The position numbers were made by a program, and so were the translations under genes. This document shows, in pieces, positions 1-7,183 of a stretch of DNA of 8,758 bases. Source of the stretch: Chloroflexota bacterium (GTDB lineage: Bacteria > Chloroflexota > UBA6077 > CF-72); the NCBI GenBank assembly GCA_019247135.1, contig JAFAPL010001097.1:1-8758 (forward strand). Reading direction: 5' to 3'. The notes under the pieces were generated by a model. That model was not told the DNA's origin, made no database searches, and saw nothing but the letters and a program-made list of their open reading frames with translations. Every line of letters begins with the position of its first letter. Positions within the stretch are counted from its first letter, which is position 1.

Positions 1-1
1 G

Positions 2-277
2 TTTCAAGCTGCCACAGCCAATATCAATCCGTGGACCGAAGATACGGTTGAGACCGAGAATCCCGAACGCGGACCACTGCTTATCATTTCAGGCGAGAAA
101 GATCACACCGTCCCGTGGTCTATCGCCAACGCAAGTTACCACCAGCAGCAACACAATCCCGGCGTAACTGAAATTGTTGAGATGAAGAATCGCGGCCACG
201 CCTTGACGATTGACTCAGGCTGGCGCGAGGTGGCTGAGACAGCGATGGCGTTCGTGCAGCGGTTCGTGAAGCCGTGA
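2..277 (+). CDS. Alpha/beta hydrolase, C-terminal part only (5' end outside window)
   Basis: The frame is open from the window edge to TGA at 275-277, giving 91 residues. The visible part has the last two elements of an alpha/beta-hydrolase active site. A strand-turn segment reads LLIISGEKDHTVPW, where the Asp of GEKDHTVP is in the usual place of the catalytic acid. About 35 residues later NRGHALTIDSGW carries the usual catalytic His, followed by an amphipathic final helix (VAETAMAFVQRFV). The nucleophile elbow (GxSxG) would lie upstream, outside the window. The family covers esterases, lipases, haloperoxidase-like and other hydrolases, so no substrate can be named. The next gene is 174 bp away on the same strand. 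No clear hairpin terminator follows. The fold assignment is secure; the exact function is unknown. Confidence 0.85.
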   Translation, partial: FQAATANINPWTEDTVETENPERGPLLIISGEKDHTVPWSIANASYHQQQHNPGVTEIVEMKNRGHALTIDSGWREVAETAMAFVQRFVKP

Positions 278-451
278 TTCGGTGGATCGTGCAGCGGTGG
301 TTAACAGCGCGACATCCTCCCGGAGTCGCAAACTTGCGTACGTCAGAAATCGCAGTCCCGATCCCACTCCGGCAGGATGCCAAGGGCCGCGCCGGTACCT
401 CACGTGGGGCGCGTGACAAACTTGATCGCGAGTCCGAGTCCGGTTGAGCAT

Positions 452-1170
452 GTGACGCGTCGCACCTTCCTGCGTTTGGCCGGGCTCACCGCGGCAGTGG
501 CCGCCGTTTTGGCCGCCTGCGAGAGCAGCATCACTTCGACTGCGTTCGCCAATCCCACCAGAGCAGCGAGTACGCGAAGATTGACATTTTCACCCAACAG
601 CTTGCTTCGAATGTGTACGCGCTGACCGGTTCACCAAACGTGGACCCGGGCCATCCTGAGGCGGCCGGCGGCCGCATTGGCGTGCTGGTCGGACCAGATG
701 GCCTGCCTGTGGTGACGTACGGCGGTGGCATGCAGCAGATACGGCTCAACGGAGAAACCATAGACTTGATTTCGGTGCCGTCATCGCACACGCGCGGCGA
801 CACCATCGTGCGGTTTGAAAATGCCGACGTTATGCTGATCGGCGATTTCTATCGCAACTACGGCTATCCGTTCGTCGATACGCTGCACGGTGGCTCCATC
901 AGTGGGATCTTGCAGGCGATCGACCTGGTGACGAGCCTCGCCGGTCCGAACACGCACCTGGTGCCCGGCCACGGCGGTATCGCGACCGTCGCAGACCGAC
1001 CGCCGGATCGCGATATGGTGGTGGCGGTCCAGACCAGTATCCAACAAACCGTTCATTCAGTTGCAACTCGCTCCGGTCATGGAGCCATCGCCGCCGGTAC
1101 GCAGCGTCGTGAGGCGAGGCATGCCGCAACATGTCAGAGAATGCGCACTCTCTGGCATCACAATGGCTGA
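452..1170 (+). pseudogene. Broken MBL-fold metallo-hydrolase with Tat/lipoprotein-like signal; zinc-motif segment deleted
   Basis: A GTG start at 452 (alternatives GTG 413 or ATG 377, same frame) gives TRRTFLRLAGL, a hydrophobic run and LAAC. That is a twin-arginine signal ending in a lipobox-like Cys, pointing to export. Around 545-575 the coding signal moves to another frame, where it reads SSEYAKIDIFTQQLASNVYALTGS without a start codon until GTG 613. This is the normal mature N-terminus of exported MBL-fold hydrolases. The same frame continues GRIGVLVGPDG and jumps directly to LPVVTYGGG. In intact relatives I recall, roughly 80 residues lie between these points, including the HxHxDH zinc-binding motif. 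Later elements survive: SSHTRGDT, the Asp of LIGDFY, and VPGHG. After AVQTSIQQ the C-terminal tail loses resemblance to the family, suggesting another disruption. The frameshift alone could be a sequencing error, but the missing core could not be. The product is unlikely to bind zinc normally. Confidence 0.8.
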
Positions 1171-1326
1171 TCTCGTGCATTCGCAACTGCAGCTGTTACG
1201 CTTGGCAGCGGCGAGCAGCGCTGGAGTACCCAGCACCGCGATGGAAGCACCGTCCTCGTAGGATCGGTGTCACACCGTGAGTCAGGGCGTGCAGCACGAG
1301 CAACAACTGCGTCCAGACTCGCAGCG

Positions 1327-1346
1327 GACTACCCCGTGGGGTAGTC
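1327..1346. promoter_or_regulatory. Perfect inverted repeat, CsoR/CstR-like operator candidate
   Basis: GACTACCCC and GGGGTAGTC form a perfect 9-bp inverted repeat separated by the two bases GT. It lies 87 bp before the chosen DoxX start. A TACCCC/GGGGTA dyad with a short centre resembles operators of the CsoR/RcnR/CstR (DUF156) repressor family, which respond to copper, other metals, formaldehyde or persulfide. The two-base loop is too tight for a good RNA hairpin and no T-run follows, so a protein site is more likely than a terminator. No repressor gene of this family is in the window, so the regulator assignment is inference. Confidence 0.5.
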
Positions 1347-1353
1347 GAGGAAC

Positions 1354-1383
1354 CACTCCGTGGGGTGTGGCTCGGTGGGGTAT
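1354..1383. promoter_or_regulatory. Two degenerate copies of the upstream dyad
   Basis: CACTCC-GT-GGGGTG (1354-1367) repeats the dyad at 1327-1346 with 5 of 6 arm positions paired, its centre 24 bp downstream. A further half-site, GGTGGGGTAT (1374-1383), follows 15 bp after that. Three similarly oriented GTGGGGT elements within 48 bp just before an operon suggest tandem or cooperative binding by one regulator. The promoter itself could not be picked out with confidence. Confidence 0.35.
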
Positions 1384-1413
1384 CGGCGAGCACACTGGCA
1401 AGTGAGAACACAT

Positions 1414-1429
1414 GAGAGGAGCGAAGAGG
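1414..1429 (+). promoter_or_regulatory. Ribosome binding region deciding the DoxX start
   Basis: GAGAGGAG (1414-1421) and GAAGAGG (1423-1429) are purine-rich Shine-Dalgarno-like stretches lying 11 and 3 nt before ATG 1433. They overlap the alternative ATG at 1412, which has only a weaker GTGAGA upstream. This favours 1433 as the start of the DoxX-like gene. Confidence 0.45.
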
Positions 1430-1432
1430 CAT

Positions 1433-2056
1433 ATGACAGCGCTTCGTGGTCTCATTGCGGAAGGTTCGGCTGCGACACAGGTGCCGGAGCCGCCCATCGC
1501 GCGGTTCCTGTTTGCCGACACGCGGCTGGCCTGGTTCTGGCTGGCCGTTCGCGTATATGTTGGCTGGCAGTGGGTGGAAGCGGGATATGAGAAACTGGTG
1601 AATCCGGCGTGGGTCGGCGCCAACGCTGGTGCCGGATTGACCGGCTTCGTCAATGGTGCGCTGGGGAAGACCGGCGGCGACCATCCGGATGTGATCGGCT
1701 GGTACGCCGGCTTTCTGCAGGCGGTCGTGCTGCCGTACGCGGCGACGTGGTCGTACGCGATCACATTCGGCGAGATTCTCGTGGGGCTCGGCCTGATCTT
1801 CGGCTGCCTGACCGGGGTCGCGGCCTTCTTCGGGAGCTTCATGAACGCGAACTTCCTGTTCGCCGGGACCGTCAGCGTCAATCCGCTCCTGTTCGTGCTG
1901 GCGACGTGGCTTGTACTGGCGTGGCGCGTCGCAGGCTTCATCGGGTTGGACTTCTTCGTGCTGCCGATGCTGGGAACCCCGTGGGCGCTCGGCAAGCTCA
2001 CGCGGCACCCGGCGCCCACTCCGAAGCCGGTCGCCGTTGCTGGCGGAGCGGAGTAA
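1433..2056 (+). CDS. DoxX/DoxD-like integral membrane protein
   Basis: This 207-residue hydrophobic protein has about four to five predicted membrane helices (near residues 33-50, 86-105, 107-126, 127-145 and 150-170). Features typical of the DoxX family are visible: an N-terminal helix with RVYVGWQWVEAGYEKL, a following NPAWVG loop, and a central helix with Glu114 in TFGEILVGLGLIFG. DoxX-family proteins are membrane partners in redox and sulfur chemistry. DoxD is a subunit of archaeal thiosulfate:quinone oxidoreductase, and mycobacterial DoxX works with superoxide dismutase and a thiol transferase. The substrate here is not known. The start is set at ATG 1433 because of the preceding purine-rich stretch; ATG 1412 in the same frame would add seven residues. 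It is the first gene of the cluster, preceded by operator-like dyads, and its stop is 5 bp before the next start. The family call is firm; a thiosulfate role is only a possibility. Confidence 0.85.
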   Translation: MTALRGLIAEGSAATQVPEPPIARFLFADTRLAWFWLAVRVYVGWQWVEAGYEKLVNPAWVGANAGAGLTGFVNGALGKTGGDHPDVIGWYAGFLQAVVLPYAATWSYAITFGEILVGLGLIFGCLTGVAAFFGSFMNANFLFAGTVSVNPLLFVLATWLVLAWRVAGFIGLDFFVLPMLGTPWALGKLTRHPAPTPKPVAVAGGAE

Positions 2057-2061
2057 ATCGG

Positions 2062-3030
2062 ATGTACACGAACATACTGGTTCCACTGGACGGGTCGCCT
2101 CAGGCCGAGGCGGCCCTACCATATGCGACGGCATTGGCCGAGCGGAGTGGTGGGCGACTGACGCTGATCCGCGCCGCTCGCGCTCATATTGTCCACGATC
2201 GTCCATCTGATCAGACGCGCGCCATCAACGAAGCGGAGGCATACCTCGTCGGAGTCACGGAATCGCTCGCCGCGAAGGCGGTGAATGTGCAGGTTGGCGT
2301 ACCGTATGGTGACTCGCCGGCTGCCTGGATCGTCGAGGAAGTTGGCCTGCGCGGCGCAGAGCTGATCGTGATGGCGACGCATGCGCGGGTTGGCGCGGAC
2401 CACGTGCTCCACGGAAGCGTTGCCGAAGCGGTGGTGGCCCGGGCTGGTGTGCCCGTGCTCGTAACGCGACTGGATGTGTCAGTTACCGCCAAACGGCTCG
2501 AAGACGCGCAGCCTACAGTCGTGCTGGCGCTCGATAGCTCGGAGTTAGCCGAGGCGGCAATTCCGGCTGCCACCCAACTCGTCCGACTGCTGCATGGCAG
2601 ACTGGTCCTGGTGGGGGTCGTGCCGAAGGCGGGCGACCTTGTTGCCGGCCCCGGCATGATAGTGACGTATGTCGGCGACGAGCATGCTCGTTTGTTGGAT
2701 GAAGCCCGCCAGTACCTCGACAGAATAGCGGAGCGGATCGCGGCCAACGGTCTGACCGCGGAGACTGTCGTGCGCACGGGCGACGCCGCCGCCGAGGTCG
2801 TGGCGGTAGCAAATGAGTACGAGGCCGCTCTCATCGTCATGGCAACGCATGGCCGAACCGGGCTTGCGCGCGCATTTCTCGGCAGTGTGGCCGGCCAGGT
2901 CGTGGCACGCGGTCCAGTGCCAGTCCTGCTCATTCGGCCACCCAGCCTCCGACATGCGGAGCAACCGGCGCTGGCTCGATCACACACGCCGGCCGGAGCG
3001 TCGCCGCGTCCGATGGGCGCACAACCATGA
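2062..3030 (+). CDS. Tandem-domain universal stress protein (first of two)
   Basis: This 322-residue cytoplasmic protein has two UspA domains, about residues 1-140 and 150-296, plus a short Ala/Pro-rich tail. Domain 1 opens with MYTNILVPLDGSPQAEAALPYA, the typical beta1-Asp-loop start of the family. Domain 2 has the related VVLALDSSELAEAAIPAA. The nucleotide-loop motif is well kept in domain 2 (ATHGRTG, then GS at 274-275). In domain 1 it reads ATHARVG, with Ala108 in place of the second glycine, while GS at 118-119 is kept, so ATP binding may be confined to domain 2. USP proteins bind ATP or signal through dimerisation and are made under starvation, oxidative or hypoxic stress. ATG 2062 has GGAG at 2050-2053, eight bases upstream and overlapping the end of the DoxX-like gene. 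Its stop overlaps the next ATG (ATGA), indicating translational coupling. Confidence 0.93.
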   Translation: MYTNILVPLDGSPQAEAALPYATALAERSGGRLTLIRAARAHIVHDRPSDQTRAINEAEAYLVGVTESLAAKAVNVQVGVPYGDSPAAWIVEEVGLRGAELIVMATHARVGADHVLHGSVAEAVVARAGVPVLVTRLDVSVTAKRLEDAQPTVVLALDSSELAEAAIPAATQLVRLLHGRLVLVGVVPKAGDLVAGPGMIVTYVGDEHARLLDEARQYLDRIAERIAANGLTAETVVRTGDAAAEVVAVANEYEAALIVMATHGRTGLARAFLGSVAGQVVARGPVPVLLIRPPSLRHAEQPALARSHTPAGASPRPMGAQP

Positions 3031-4019
3031 CACAAGGCAGAGGAGATTTTGAAAAACTCATGTATCAGCAGCTACTCGTTCCTCTTGACGGATCGGAGTT
3101 GGCCGAACGTGCCTTACCCTACGCCGTACGTCTTGCAGACGCTAATCGCGGGCAACTGATTCTGCTGCGCGTCGCACTCGCGCCAGCGCCGGCCACCATC
3201 GACGGCGCCGGTTGGGAACAGAGCCAGGTGCAGGCGGTCCAGGAGGCAGAAGAATACCTGCGCGATGTGAGTGCAAAAGTTGAAACCCGTGTGCCGGTGC
3301 GAACCATTGTGAGGTATGGTCGCGCCGCTGACCAGATCCTGCTGGGAGCTCAGCAGGCTCAGGTCGACGGCGTGGTCATGGCCACGCACGGCCGCACCGG
3401 ATTCCCGCACCTCGTGTATGGCAGTGTCGCGGAGGCAGTTGTCGCCGAGAGCAGCCTGCCCGTATTCCTGGTCCACGCGCGGAGCGGTGAGATCGCCGAA
3501 GCGCCATTTGACCCCCGAACCGCACGCCTGATGGTGCCGCTCGACGGATCACCCCTGGCGGAGACGGCGATCCCGCCGGCGATCGAGATGCTGGGTGACG
3601 CGGGAGAACTGGTGCTGATGGGTGTGATCGAGCTGTCAGACCACGTCGTGCGTGACGCTGATGGACGTGTGGTCGCATACGTCGATCAGCAGGAACAGGC
3701 GGCTCGGCAGGGCGCGCGTGACTATCTAGAGACGACGGCCCAGCGCCTTCGCGCACAGTACCCCGGTGCGCACATCACGACTGACGTTCGAATTGGTCAA
3801 CCAGCTGAAGGCATTGTCGCGGCAGCGGTGGACCGAGTCGTCGATCTGGTCGTCATGGCCACGCACGGTCGAACTGGGCTGCGGCGCGCACTGATGGGCA
3901 GTGTGGCCGGAGCCGTGCTGCGCACCGGCAGCACACCCGTGATGCTCGTGCACCCCCATACAGAGCCGGCTGCGGCCGAGCAATCGGAATTGGTCAGCAC
4001 GCCGTGGGTGATCGCTTGA
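3027..4019 (+). CDS. Tandem-domain universal stress protein (second of two)
   Basis: This 330-residue protein is a paralogue of the preceding gene, again with two UspA domains (about residues 12-150 and 165-312). Domain 1 begins MYQQLLVPLDGSELAERALPYA; domain 2 begins ARLMVPLDGSPLAETAIPPA. Both nucleotide loops look intact: ATHGRTGFPHLVYGS at residues 119-133 and ATHGRTGLRRALMGS at 278-292. ATG 3027 overlaps the upstream stop as ATGA. A second in-frame ATG at 3060 aligns exactly with the start of the neighbouring paralogue and has AGGAG at 3041-3045, but 14 bases away. Either could be used, and the 11-residue difference does not touch the fold. The pair probably arose by duplication, giving four USP domains in one operon. 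The kinase gene starts 28 bp after the stop. No membrane segment or additional domain is present. Confidence 0.93.
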   Translation: MTQGRGDFEKLMYQQLLVPLDGSELAERALPYAVRLADANRGQLILLRVALAPAPATIDGAGWEQSQVQAVQEAEEYLRDVSAKVETRVPVRTIVRYGRAADQILLGAQQAQVDGVVMATHGRTGFPHLVYGSVAEAVVAESSLPVFLVHARSGEIAEAPFDPRTARLMVPLDGSPLAETAIPPAIEMLGDAGELVLMGVIELSDHVVRDADGRVVAYVDQQEQAARQGARDYLETTAQRLRAQYPGAHITTDVRIGQPAEGIVAAAVDRVVDLVVMATHGRTGLRRALMGSVAGAVLRTGSTPVMLVHPHTEPAAAEQSELVSTPWVIA

Positions 4020-4047
4020 CATCTTTCCTAGAATCGGTCGCGAGGCC

Positions 4048-5565
4048 ATGGCCACAACCGGAAAGGCTGACGTGCGGACGCTGCGCGCGGAGGCCGCGCT
4101 GCTTCAGCTCGTGCCGGACGCCATTATGGTGCGCGAGCTGGGGACGGGCGCGATCCAATTCTGGAGCCACGGCGCTGAGGAACTCTACGGCTGGTCGTCG
4201 GCCGAAGCGATCGGCCGGACCAGCCACGAGCTCCTGCAGACAGGATTTCCAACCGACCAGCCTCTCAGCGCGATCGAAATCCAGCTGTCGGCTCAGGGAC
4301 GGTGGGCCGGCGAACTGAAGCACACCACGCGTGACGGCCGGCGGATCGTCGTAAGCAGTCGTTGGGCGGTGCAGCGGGATGAGGTCGGGCGGCCAGTTGC
4401 GTATCTCGAGGTCAACACCGACGTGACCGAGCAACGCCAGGCGGAGGCGGAACAGCGGCGTTTGCTCGCGCAGGCCGAGGCTGCCGAGGCTCAGTTTCGC
4501 GGGCTGCTGGAGTCGGCACCTGACGCAGTCGTCATCATCGACGGTGGTGGTGCAATCCAACTCGTGAACCGGCAGACGGAGGCGCTGTTCGGGTACACCC
4601 GCGATGAGCTGATCGGGCGCTCGGTAGAGATGCTTCTGCCTCATGATTTGCGAACGCGACACCTCGAGCACCGGGCCGAATACATGGCTAATCCGCGAAC
4701 ACGCCCGATGGGGACCGGCCTGGAACTGAGCGGTCGACGGCAGGATGACTCTGAGTTTCCGGTCGAGATCAGCCTCAGCCCGGTGACGTCAGGCACTGAC
4801 GCGCTGGTCATCAGCATCATTCGCGACGTAACGGCGCGCAAACTGGCCCAGGAGCAACTGAAGGCGGCGGCCGCCGAGCTCGCACGCTCCAACGCGGACC
4901 TGGAGCAGTTTGCGTACGTCGCCTCTCACGATCTGCAGGAGCCACTACGGATGGTGGCCAGCTATACGCAGCTCCTGGGCCGCCGTTATCGCGGCAAATT
5001 GGATCAGGACGCGGACGACTTCATCGCATTTGCGGTGGATGGCGCACAACGAATGCAGGCATTGATCAATGACTTGCTGGCCTATTCGCGGGTAGGCACA
5101 CGCGAGATTCATCTAGACCACATTCACACGCGCCAACTGGTAGAGGAGGTCGTTCGGGATCTGTCTCCGGATGACAGTGGCACCGTCACGATCGACGACT
5201 TACCGGCTGTCGAAGCAGATCCCGTTCAGTTGCGCCAACTGTTCCAGAATCTCATCGCGAACGCAATCAAGTTTCATCGACCTTCCGAACAGCCACGCGT
5301 TCGTGTTTTTGGGAGGCGGGACGGCGCGTCGAGCGTGATTTCCGTGCAGGACAATGGTATCGGCATAGAGCCCCAGTACATGGAGCGCATCTTCACGCTA
5401 TTCCAACGGCTGCATACGCGGGAGGAATACCCCGGCACCGGCATTGGACTCGCGATCTGCAAGAAGGTCGTCGAGCGTCACGGCGGGACGATGTGGGTGG
5501 AGTCCGAGCCCGGCCACGGGAGCACGTTCTCCTTCAGCGTGCCGAATAGTCCCAGGTTGTCATGA
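4048..5565 (+). CDS. PAS-PAS sensor histidine kinase, phytochrome-type HisKA
   Basis: This 505-residue protein has no membrane segments, so it is probably a cytoplasmic sensor. In order it has PAS 1 (about 17-128, ending [11 protein letters not shown]), a short coiled linker, PAS 2 (about 150-265, [19 protein letters not shown] to [10 protein letters not shown]), a dimerisation helix with autophosphorylated His294 in [15 protein letters not shown], and the ATPase domain (about 390-503) with N-box Asn405 ([10 protein letters not shown]), DNGIGIE at 435-441, FTLFQRLH, and GTGIGLAI. The [21 protein letters not shown] segment is the subtype found in bacteriophytochromes and their soluble relatives, which typically pair with Rcp1-like receivers; one is encoded next. 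No Cys or His chromophore site or GAF/PHY domain is seen, so the PAS ligand is unknown. ATG 4048 has only a weak GAGG; GTG 4072 with GGAAAGG five bases upstream is an alternative start. The stop overlaps the next ATG (ATGA). Confidence 0.93.
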   Translation: MATTGKADVRTLRAEAALLQLVPDAIMVRELGTGAIQFWSHGAEELYGWSSAEAIGRTSHELLQTGFPTDQPLSAIEIQLSAQGRWAGELKHTTRDGRRIVVSSRWAVQRDEVGRPVAYLEVNTDVTEQRQAEAEQRRLLAQAEAAEAQFRGLLESAPDAVVIIDGGGAIQLVNRQTEALFGYTRDELIGRSVEMLLPHDLRTRHLEHRAEYMANPRTRPMGTGLELSGRRQDDSEFPVEISLSPVTSGTDALVISIIRDVTARKLAQEQLKAAAAELARSNADLEQFAYVASHDLQEPLRMVASYTQLLGRRYRGKLDQDADDFIAFAVDGAQRMQALINDLLAYSRVGTREIHLDHIHTRQLVEEVVRDLSPDDSGTVTIDDLPAVEADPVQLRQLFQNLIANAIKFHRPSEQPRVRVFGRRDGASSVISVQDNGIGIEPQYMERIFTLFQRLHTREEYPGTGIGLAICKKVVERHGGTMWVESEPGHGSTFSFSVPNSPRLS

Positions 5566-6011
5566 GCCAGACGCCAAACGGACGCGCCATCGACATCCTG
5601 CTGGTGGAGGACAATCCGGGCGATGTTCGGCTGACCATCGAAAGCCTGCGCGAAACGAAAGTTCGCAACACGCTGCACGTCGCAAAGGACGGGGTCGAAG
5701 CGCTGGCGCTCCTTCGAGGTGACGGACCTGAGAGGCCGCCGATCAGACCTGATTTGATCCTGCTGGACCTGAACCTGCCACGCAAGGACGGACGCGAGGT
5801 GCTTGCCGAGATCAAAGCTGATCCACAACTCCGCACCATCCCGGTGGTAGTCCTCACCACCTCCCGTGCGGAGCAGGACGTGCTGCGCAGTTACGAGCTC
5901 CAGGCCAACTGTTACATCACCAAACCGGTTGACCTGGAACAGTTCATGGCCGTCGTGAAGTCAATTGAGAACTTCTGGCTTGCGATCGTCACGCTCCCTC
6001 CGACCGCGTGA
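5562..6011 (+). CDS. Rcp1-like single-domain response regulator
   Basis: This 149-residue protein is essentially one receiver domain. Acidic residues sit in [13 protein letters not shown] (Glu16-Asp17). The phospho-acceptor is Asp69 in [13 protein letters not shown], the switch Thr is in [12 protein letters not shown], and the conserved Lys121 is in YITKPVD. The [14 protein letters not shown] start, the inserted loop before the phospho-Asp strand, and the C-terminal helix with [13 protein letters not shown] are typical of the Rcp1 family, partners of phytochrome-type kinases. It has no output domain, so the signal must pass by protein contact or as a phosphotransfer shuttle. Its start overlaps the kinase stop (ATGA at 5562-5565), strongly suggesting that the kinase at 4048-5565 is its cognate donor. 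Its stop overlaps the next GTG. The family assignment is secure; the downstream target is unknown. Confidence 0.93.
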   Translation: MSQTPNGRAIDILLVEDNPGDVRLTIESLRETKVRNTLHVAKDGVEALALLRGDGPERPPIRPDLILLDLNLPRKDGREVLAEIKADPQLRTIPVVVLTTSRAEQDVLRSYELQANCYITKPVDLEQFMAVVKSIENFWLAIVTLPPTA

Positions 6012-7120
6012 TCGCGTCACAGTCGCCTGTCCGCGCGCTGCTGATCGAGGACAACCCTGGCGACGTACGCTTGATCCGCGAGATGCTGCGCGACGGTGCG
6101 GTCGAACTCGTCACCGCGACCCGGCTGGCCGACGGTTTACGCGAAGTCACCGATCACCCGCCTGATCTGGTGTTGCTGGACCTTTCTCTCCCTGACAGCC
6201 ACGGCTTCGAAACCTTCGACCGGGTCCACGCCACGGTACCTGAGATCGCAGTCGTGGTCCTCAGCGGTCTGAATGACGAGGAGTTGGCGGTTCGCGCAGT
6301 GCACGAGGGTGCGCAAGACTACCTGGTCAAAGGCCAGGTCGACGGTGCAGCGTTGTTTCGGTCAATGCGCTACGCCATTGAGCGCCAGCGCCTCGAGTCG
6401 GCGCGGCGTGACCTGGAGCGACAGCGTGACGAGTTCTTTTCCAGCGTCTCGCACGATCTCAGGACCCCGGTTGCTGCAATCAAGGCGGCGATAGGGGTCG
6501 TCCTGGCGAATGAGCCGCCGAACCTGTCACCCGCGTTGCGTCGGCTGCTCGGCAATATCGATCAGTCCGCGGACGACCTGACGGTGCTGATCGACGACCT
6601 GTTGGAGGTCGCGCGACTGCAGGCCGGTCGCGTGGAGTTGTGGCGGAGCGAGGTCGACATGCGTGAGGTGCTGCAACGCGTGGCGCGGAGTCTCGAACCG
6701 CTTGTGCACGCGCGTGAGCAGCACCTCCGTCTGGAGCTTCCTGAAGTGCTGGTTATGGCGTCGGTCGATGCGGAGTGTATCGGCCGCGTGCTACGCAATC
6801 TGATCGGCAATGCGCAGAAGTACGGACGCGAGGGCGGCGACATCGTTGTCAGGCTTGACGCGATCGACGACGAAGTGTGTATGAGCGTCGCCGACGATGG
6901 TCCAGGCATCCCACCGGACCAGCAGGAGCGCATCTTCGAGCGCTTCCACCGTCTCGGCACCGGCGGCACGACGCTCGGCAGTGGGCTGGGCCTGGCAATC
7001 GCCCGCGGGTTGGTCGAGCTGCACGGCGGGCGCATCTGGGTGGAGAGCACCCTCGGCCAGGGGAGCACGTTCCACGTGCGCGTGCCTCGCCGGCATGCCC
7101 TGATGGAGTCGAGCCGCTGA
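6008..7120 (+). CDS. Receiver-histidine kinase hybrid (N-terminal REC, HisKA, HATPase)
   Basis: This 370-residue soluble protein has an N-terminal receiver (about 8-125) followed by a short coiled coil (122-145) and a complete kinase core. The receiver has [13 protein letters not shown], phospho-acceptor Asp58 in [13 protein letters not shown], a Ser in VVLSGLND, and Lys in DYLVKGQ; the usual KP is replaced by KG. The kinase has His149 in [16 protein letters not shown], an N-box ([10 protein letters not shown]), [16 protein letters not shown] and GSGLGLAI, ending with [23 protein letters not shown] receiver in front of the kinase, with no sensory domain, implies that kinase activity is controlled by phosphorylation of Asp58 by another kinase, plausibly the upstream PAS kinase. 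GTG 6008 overlaps the previous stop (GTGA). It is the last gene of the cluster; the convergent neighbour ends 63 bp further on, and no hairpin terminator was recognised between them. Its own phosphotransfer target is not evident. Confidence 0.92.
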   Translation: MIASQSPVRALLIEDNPGDVRLIREMLRDGAVELVTATRLADGLREVTDHPPDLVLLDLSLPDSHGFETFDRVHATVPEIAVVVLSGLNDEELAVRAVHEGAQDYLVKGQVDGAALFRSMRYAIERQRLESARRDLERQRDEFFSSVSHDLRTPVAAIKAAIGVVLANEPPNLSPALRRLLGNIDQSADDLTVLIDDLLEVARLQAGRVELWRSEVDMREVLQRVARSLEPLVHAREQHLRLELPEVLVMASVDAECIGRVLRNLIGNAQKYGREGGDIVVRLDAIDDEVCMSVADDGPGIPPDQQERIFERFHRLGTGGTTLGSGLGLAIARGLVELHGGRIWVESTLGQGSTFHVRVPRRHALMESSR

Positions 7121-7183
7121 CAGGCGGCCACGTAATCGATTCGATCAAGCCGCTGGTCGAGCCGATGGCGATGACGGCGAACG

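Noticed and set aside
327..338. CGCAA-AC-TTGCG inverted repeat after the hydrolase gene
   Set aside because: Only five paired bases with a two-base loop and no T-run; too weak to call a terminator or operator.
1061..1261. Small plus-strand frame of 66 codons starting inside the MBL remnant
   Set aside because: No clear ribosome binding site and no recognisable motif. It may hold fragments of the original MBL C-terminus, but I could not align it convincingly.
1265..1277. CGGTGT-C-ACACCG dyad in the DoxX leader
   Set aside because: A 6-bp arm with a single-base centre, 62 bp before the stronger dyad. It is unlike the GTGGGGT elements and within chance for GC-rich DNA, so not annotated separately.
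1196..2206. Long open frame on the minus strand (336 codons) opposite the DoxX-like gene
   Set aside because: It is rich in Arg, Pro, Glu and Gln with no recognisable domain, and it lies antisense to a clear membrane protein and to the start of the USP gene. This is typical of GC-rich antisense shadows.
2211..3035. Open frame of 274 codons on the minus strand across the first USP
   Set aside because: Ser/Thr/Ala/Arg-rich low-complexity translation mirroring the USP gene on the opposite strand; not a gene.
2062..4019. Repeated USP segments considered as a recent DNA duplication
   Set aside because: The four domains share protein motifs but differ widely in nucleotide sequence outside the short ATGGC-ACGCA core, so this is an old gene duplication rather than a recent repeat.
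7121..7183. Possible bidirectional terminator between the converging genes
   Set aside because: ATCGA-T-TCGAT at 7135-7145 is a small inverted repeat with a one-base loop and no flanking T-run. No stable hairpin was seen.
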